DNA of 9,122 nucleotides from Methanosarcina sp. (lineage in GTDB: Archaea > Halobacteriota > Methanosarcinia > Methanosarcinales > Methanosarcinaceae): NCBI GenBank assembly GCA_013330315.1, contig DUIO01000289.1, forward strand, positions 9,348 through 18,469. Direction: 5' to 3'. The translations under genes were made by a program, and so were the position numbers. This document shows, piece after piece, positions 7,004-9,122 of this stretch; position 1 is the stretch's first letter, and each line of letters begins with the position of its first letter. Below the pieces are notes generated by a model, which had not been told where the DNA came from, ran no database searches, and was given only the letters and a program-made list of their open reading frames with translations.

Positions 7004-7008
7004 CCTCC
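7004..7008 (-). promoter_or_regulatory. Strong Shine-Dalgarno site pointing to an ATT start codon
   Basis: The minus strand reads TAGGAGGTAT here, close to the full complement of the 16S rRNA 3' end. Spacing to ATT 6995 is 8 nt, which is optimal. Spacing to the first conventional start (TTG 6962) is 41 nt, far too long. This site is what decides the start call of the glucoamylase. Confidence 0.7.
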
Positions 7009-7030
7009 TACTTCAGTTTTTCTTTCTGGC

Positions 7031-7045
7031 TTTTTTATATTTTAT
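7031..7045 (-). promoter_or_regulatory. TATA-box candidate for the glucoamylase gene
   Basis: The minus strand reads ATAAAATATAAAAAA, an A/T-only TATA element centred near 7037. Transcription would begin around 7010-7012, just before the Shine-Dalgarno site, giving a leader of about 15 nt. A second candidate (TTTATAAT, about 7192-7198) would instead place the tandem repeat array inside a leader of roughly 170 nt. Confidence 0.5.
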
Positions 7046-7048
7046 TTC

Positions 7049-7170
7049 GTTATTTATTTCTTTATTATTCAGTTATCTATTTCATCATCTATTTCAGTTA
7101 TCTATCTCTTCATCTATTTCAGTTATCTATTTCGTCGCCTATTTCATTATCCATCCAGCTATCTATTTCG
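7049..7170. repeat. Degenerate 25-bp tandem repeat array upstream of the glucoamylase gene
   Basis: The plus strand repeats a pyrimidine-rich 25-bp unit made of a 13-mer and a 12-mer, GTTATCTATTTCA then TCATCTATTTCA. Units fall at 7072-7096, 7097-7121 (2 differences from the first) and 7122-7146 (3 differences). More decayed copies lie at 7049-7071 and 7147-7170. On the minus (gene) strand it is purine-rich with repeated GAAATAGAT. Depending on which TATA box is used, it is an upstream regulatory array or part of a long leader. There are no unique spacers, so it is not a CRISPR. Confidence 0.8.
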
Positions 7171-7530
7171 TTTCTTTTTACACTTATCGGATTATAAAGT
7201 AAATTAATTCCTGAATTCAGCCCGGATTTCGGCTTGTCCAGAAACTTTGCCTGCTATTTAATCATTTGATTTATACAGGTAACTATAACTTATTGGAGCT
7301 TAACATTATTTTGGGGGTTTAACTTTCTTTTTCAAGCCTGTACTACAAATAAATCTGTGTTATGTATTTAAAATCGGCAAGATCCGAATGTATAACTACT
7401 TACCTATATACACCATAACTTGTTGACATCTGATATAAAGTATCGATATATTTCCTGTAACCCTGTAACTGGCCTCTAATCAACTGAGTCGGTTTGATGT
7501 GCCCGGATACAGCTGTATAACGCAGGATCA

Positions 7531-7653
7531 ATGTTTGAGCAAGAGATGTTTGAATCCAAATTACAAGGAGAAATAGGATCCAAATTATACATCATGTTTA
7601 CAAAAAAATTAATATGTTACCCAAAATATTCAGGTAGAAGGAAAAACTGTTGA
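7531..7653 (+). CDS. Possible 40-residue hypothetical ORF (doubtful)
   Basis: An ATG at 7531 opens 40 codons ending TGA at 7651-7653 (MFEQEMFESKLQGEIGSKLY at the start, ending GRRKNC). AGGA lies only 4 nt upstream, a weak ribosome site. Two things hint at coding: an in-frame 24-bp-period duplication (ESKLQGEI / GSKLYI) and a charged, non-repetitive composition. Against it, an ORF this short is expected by chance and the base composition matches the surrounding non-coding DNA. I recognise no family. Confidence 0.18.
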   Translation: MFEQEMFESKLQGEIGSKLYIMFTKKLICYPKYSGRRKNC

Positions 7654-7836
7654 ACAATAGCTTTAATCATAAAGATTATTTGCCCGAAAAATGACTCTGT
7701 GAAGAAATCAAGGGTTCAGATATTCGGAAAGAAAAAATATTGTTTAGGCGCTCACGATTTCCAAGTAAGATTGTTGTCCACACAGGAGAGACAAATTAAT
7801 TTCCTGCTAATTATATATATAAATTTCATACGAAAG

Positions 7837-7846
7837 TTTATATTTA
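7837..7846 (+). promoter_or_regulatory. TATA-box candidate for the zinc-ribbon gene
   Basis: TTTATATTTA is a close match to the methanogen TATA consensus. It predicts transcription from about 7866-7870 and a leader of roughly 40-60 nt. A second element, TTATATATATAAAT at 7811-7824, lies just upstream and could be used instead. No Shine-Dalgarno sequence is visible in the leader. Confidence 0.45.
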
Positions 7847-7926
7847 GTTGCGTTCTTTTTAATATGCTTTAAAAAAACGAAATCTTTAACGAAAGTATCC
7901 ACATACAAAAAATGTGCGTGTTTACT

Positions 7927-8082
7927 ATGGCTTACATAAAAAAAATATGTCCCGTTTGCGGGAAAGAATTCTTTGTCCTCAAGAGTGCCGAGGAAAAGGC
8001 AATATACTGTACTCTCGCCTGCCTGGCAACAGCTCAGGAAAAATTCGAACGCAGAGGCAGAACCTTCCCGAGCTTTAGCTGA
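7927..8082 (+). CDS. Small zinc-ribbon-like protein, 51 residues
   Basis: ATG 7927 to TGA 8082 encodes MAYIKKICPVCGKEFFVLKS and onward. A CPVC knuckle (Cys8, Cys11) and, after about 16 residues, CTLAC (Cys28, Cys32) give a CxxC...CxxxC set of four cysteines suited to one structural zinc or iron. The C-terminal 15 residues are basic (EKFERRGRTFPSFS). Codon usage is natural, the reading frame is tight to the cysteine pattern, a TATA box precedes it and a hairpin/T-tract terminator follows, so I consider it a real gene. An in-frame ATG at 7912 would add MCVFT; neither start has a clear ribosome site. The protein is too short to assign a function. Single zinc ribbons of this size in archaea may bind nucleic acid or a protein partner, which is only an inference. 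It converges on the WrbA gene and has no operon partner. Confidence 0.75.
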   Translation: MAYIKKICPVCGKEFFVLKSAEEKAIYCTLACLATAQEKFERRGRTFPSFS

Positions 8083-8121
8083 GCATTCTTATTTCAGACA
8101 AAAGAACTCAAAAACTGAAAG

Positions 8122-8166
8122 GGAAAACACCCGCGAGAGGGACGTTTTTCCGCCTTTTTTATTTTT
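8122..8166 (+). terminator. Hairpin with T-tract after the zinc-ribbon gene
   Basis: GGAAAAC (8122-8128) pairs with GTTTTTCC (8144-8151) with one bulged base, and an inner stem pairs CCC (8130-8132) with GGG (8139-8141) around GCGAGA. TTTTTTATTTTT (8155-8166) follows at once, giving both a stem and the U-tract needed by archaeal polymerase. It is 40 bp past the zinc-ribbon stop and just short of the converging WrbA stop. Confidence 0.7.
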
Positions 8167-8172
8167 AGGCCC

Positions 8173-8802
8173 TTATTTTCCGGCAATCTTTCTTGCTATC
8201 CGGGTTACGTGCCTTCCCTGGTAACGTGCTATCTCAAGTTCATTTTCCGAAGGCTGGCGGCTCCCGTCCACGTTGACAATTGTCGAAGCACCGTACGGGC
8301 TGCCCCCTGTAATCTCATCCATCCTACTCTGCCTCTTTTCCGCATAAGGAAGCCCTACAATTACCATCCCAAGATGAAGCAGAGTAACATGAAATGTAAG
8401 AAGTGTAGACTCCTGTCCTCCATGCTGTGTGTTACTCGATGTAAAAACACTTCCCACCTTCCCTACAAAAGCATCTTCACTCCACAGCTTTCCGAGCCCG
8501 TCAAGGAGTGCACGCATCTGAGCAGTCATCATCCCGTAGCGTGTAGGAGTCCCGAATATCAATGCATCTGCATCAGCCAGAACCTCTTCATACATATCCC
8601 GGGTTACAACCGGAATGTGGGCAAAAAGCTTTTTAGCTTCTATTGCCCCCATTTTTTCCAGGACATCCTGCGGTAAAGTCTCAGGCACCTGATATATTCC
8701 AACTTCTGCGCCTTCAACCTCCCTTGCTCCTGCAGCGACAGCCTCTGCCATCTTAAAAGTGTGTGCATGAACACTGTGGAATATTATGTTTACTCTAACC
8801 AT
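8173..8802 (-). CDS. wrbA: WrbA-like NAD(P)H:quinone oxidoreductase (flavodoxin fold)
   Basis: This 209-residue cytosolic flavoprotein of the WrbA family reduces quinones by two electrons from NAD(P)H using FMN, a protective reaction under oxidative stress. FMN-binding segments are visible in order: the phosphate loop HSVHAHTFKMAEAVA (9-23), FGTPTRYGMMTAQMRALLDG (83-102), SSNTQHGGQESTL (122-134) with His138 shortly after, and GGSPYGASTI (166-175). Length is close to the usual 195-210, so the protein is complete. The phosphate loop HSVHAHT differs from the more usual S-x-x-G-[HN]-T by having Ala in the Gly position. The ATG at 8802 is preceded by GAGGGGAT with short spacing, a clear ribosome site. 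Methanosarcina lack ordinary quinones but use methanophenazine, so the natural electron acceptor is uncertain. It is monocistronic, diverging from a glycosyltransferase gene. Confidence 0.92.
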   Translation of the reverse strand: MVRVNIIFHSVHAHTFKMAEAVAAGAREVEGAEVGIYQVPETLPQDVLEKMGAIEAKKLFAHIPVVTRDMYEEVLADADALIFGTPTRYGMMTAQMRALLDGLGKLWSEDAFVGKVGSVFTSSNTQHGGQESTLLTFHVTLLHLGMVIVGLPYAEKRQSRMDEITGGSPYGASTIVNVDGSRQPSENELEIARYQGRHVTRIARKIAGK

Positions 8803-8853
8803 TAGATCCCCTCAAAAAGCCGTTAAAAATATACTGAAGTGCAATCTGAGTCC

Positions 8854-8866
8854 TAAAAATAAAATA
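8854..8866 (-). promoter_or_regulatory. Weak TATA-box candidate for wrbA
   Basis: The minus strand reads TATTTTATTTTTA, about 58 bp before the ATG, predicting a leader of roughly 30 nt that retains the GAGGGGAT ribosome site. A closer element (AGTATATTTTT, about 8828-8838) would start transcription inside that ribosome site and is less likely. Confidence 0.3.
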
Positions 8867-8868
8867 GC

Positions 8869-8878
8869 CTGATATCAG
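8869..8878. promoter_or_regulatory. 10-bp perfect palindrome in the divergent wrbA / glycosyltransferase promoter region
   Basis: CTGATATCAG is an exact palindrome lying immediately upstream of the candidate wrbA TATA box, in the spacer shared with the divergent gene. Position and symmetry would suit a small dimeric repressor site, but a 10-bp palindrome can arise by chance. Confidence 0.2.
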
Positions 8879-8922
8879 CCTCTTAAAACTCCAGAATTCT
8901 CCTTAAAGGTAATTTTCTGATA

Positions 8923-8932
8923 CTTTATATAG
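8923..8932 (+). promoter_or_regulatory. TATA-box candidate for the glycosyltransferase gene
   Basis: CTTTATATAG is one of the best TATA matches in the window. It predicts transcription from about 8953 and a leader of roughly 60 nt before the ATG at 9017. Confidence 0.5.
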
Positions 8933-9016
8933 CTTGTTGGCAAAAGTAAGGACTCTTTACCGATCCACTTTTCTCAGTCCAAATTTCCTGAAGCATCAAA
9001 ATAGTTATTAAGAAAT

Positions 9017-9122
9017 ATGGTGTATAAGCTGGACATGCCCTCTCTTTCTATCGTAATGCCTTCCATGAATGAGGAAGAAACTATTCGTATCTGTATAGAG
9101 AAAGCCCAGTATATATTCAAAC
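9017..9122 (+). CDS. Family 2 glycosyltransferase, N-terminus only (runs off the window)
   Basis: Thirty-five codons are present. After MVYKLD the sequence reads MPSLSIVMPSMNEEETIRIC, then IEKAQYIFK. The pattern hydrophobic-SIVMPxxNEExxI is the first beta strand and nucleotide-binding start of GT2 enzymes, such as dolichyl-phosphate or polyprenyl-phosphate sugar transferases, which move a sugar from a nucleotide donor to a lipid or polysaccharide. The downstream DxD motif and any membrane segments lie outside the window. ATG 9017 is used here; ATG 9035, starting at MPSLSIV, is equally close to family starts. No strong ribosome site is visible before either. A TATA box at about 8923-8932 fits a separate transcription unit. 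Confidence 0.82.
   Translation, partial: MVYKLDMPSLSIVMPSMNEEETIRICIEKAQYIFK

Larger units (their letters stand above)
7171..7926. other. Long AT-rich intergenic region, mostly without recognisable genes
   Basis: About 750 bp separate the repeat array from the zinc-ribbon gene. I found no tRNA-like or rRNA-like sequence, no transposase remnant and no ORF with a recognisable family. Visible items are a 40-codon ORF (7531-7653), a short direct repeat ATCCAAATTA (7554-7563 and 7578-7587), a tandem CCTGTAA pair at about 7456-7470, and TATA-like clusters near 7810-7846 that serve the gene downstream. A non-coding RNA gene could be hidden here, but nothing in the sequence specifically supports one. 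Confidence 0.6.

Noticed and set aside
7049..7170. Possible CRISPR array
   Set aside because: The units are head to tail with no unique spacers between them, and no cas genes are present.
6997..7197. 66-codon plus-strand ORF rich in Ser, Phe, Tyr, Ile and Leu
   Set aside because: It is the translation of the pyrimidine-rich tandem repeats and T-tracts upstream of the glucoamylase; the composition follows from the repeat and there is no ribosome site or family match.
8209..8676. 155-codon ORF antisense to wrbA
   Set aside because: It is a shadow of a well-supported flavodoxin gene; its translation shows no domain and no ribosome site.
82..8802. Pyrrolysine (in-frame UAG) read-through, known from Methanosarcina methylamine genes
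   Set aside because: Each complete gene ends at TAA or TGA with its conserved C-terminus in place; the only relevant TAG lies just before the glucoamylase Shine-Dalgarno site and is upstream of the coding region.
8173..8802. Alternative call as an iron-sulfur flavoprotein of the kind common in methanogens
   Set aside because: There is no cysteine cluster in the protein, and the GTPTRYG, GGQEST and GGSPYGAST motifs are those of WrbA.
1..9122. Mobile element, prophage or defence island
   Set aside because: No transposase, integrase, terminal inverted repeats or target duplications, and no restriction, toxin-antitoxin or other defence gene was seen; the tandem duplications are short and unrelated to each other.

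Overview
The window looks like chromosomal DNA of a methanogenic archaeon of the Methanosarcina type. The reasons are: an AT-rich background with long intergenic regions, TATA-like boxes (TTTATATA type) in place of bacterial -35/-10 promoters, GGAGG-type ribosome binding sites, and a secreted PKD plus PGF-pre-PGF surface protein of the kind abundant in that genus. The assignment rests on family recognition and style, not on a database search.

Layout, left to right. (1) The probable tail of an upstream gene (2-85) overlaps by ATGA with a 502-residue cell-surface protein (82-1590, +). (2) Convergent to it is an archaeal predicted nucleotidyltransferase of the COG1665 type (1667-2608, -), with a short perfect hairpin between the two stops. 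(3) A 426-bp divergent intergenic region (2609-3034) carries four separate short tandem duplications, one of which doubles the TATA-like box nearest the next gene. (4) An M20D-type amidohydrolase (3035-4360, +) is followed closely by a GNAT acetyltransferase (4441-4878 as called here), probably one operon ending in a hairpin plus T-rich tract. (5) Convergent to these is a family-15 glucoamylase-like glycoside hydrolase (4968-6995, -). Its conserved N-terminus extends past the first ATG/GTG/TTG-type codon to an ATT codon placed 8 nt after a perfect GGAGG. (6) Upstream of it lie a TATA box and a degenerate 25-bp tandem repeat array (7049-7170). (7) A mostly empty stretch of about 750 bp (7171-7926) follows, holding at best a 40-codon ORF. 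(8) A 51-residue zinc-ribbon-like small protein (7927-8082, +) has a strong hairpin/T-tract terminator and faces (9) a WrbA-like flavodoxin-fold quinone oxidoreductase (8173-8802, -). (10) A family-2 glycosyltransferase begins at 9017 (+) and runs off the end.

How the genes fit together: this is a set of mostly independent one- or two-gene units, not a single pathway. The amidohydrolase and acetyltransferase are the only convincing internal operon (N-acyl removal next to N-acyl transfer), and the surface protein is probably translationally coupled to the gene before it. The glucoamylase would release glucose from intracellular glycogen or related glucans (no export signal is visible), and the WrbA-like protein would serve two-electron quinone reduction or oxidative-stress defence. 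I see no CRISPR array, tRNA, rRNA, transposase or defence operon. The most unusual signals are the apparent AUU start of the glucoamylase, the unannotated zinc-ribbon microprotein, and the concentration of short tandem duplications in promoter regions.
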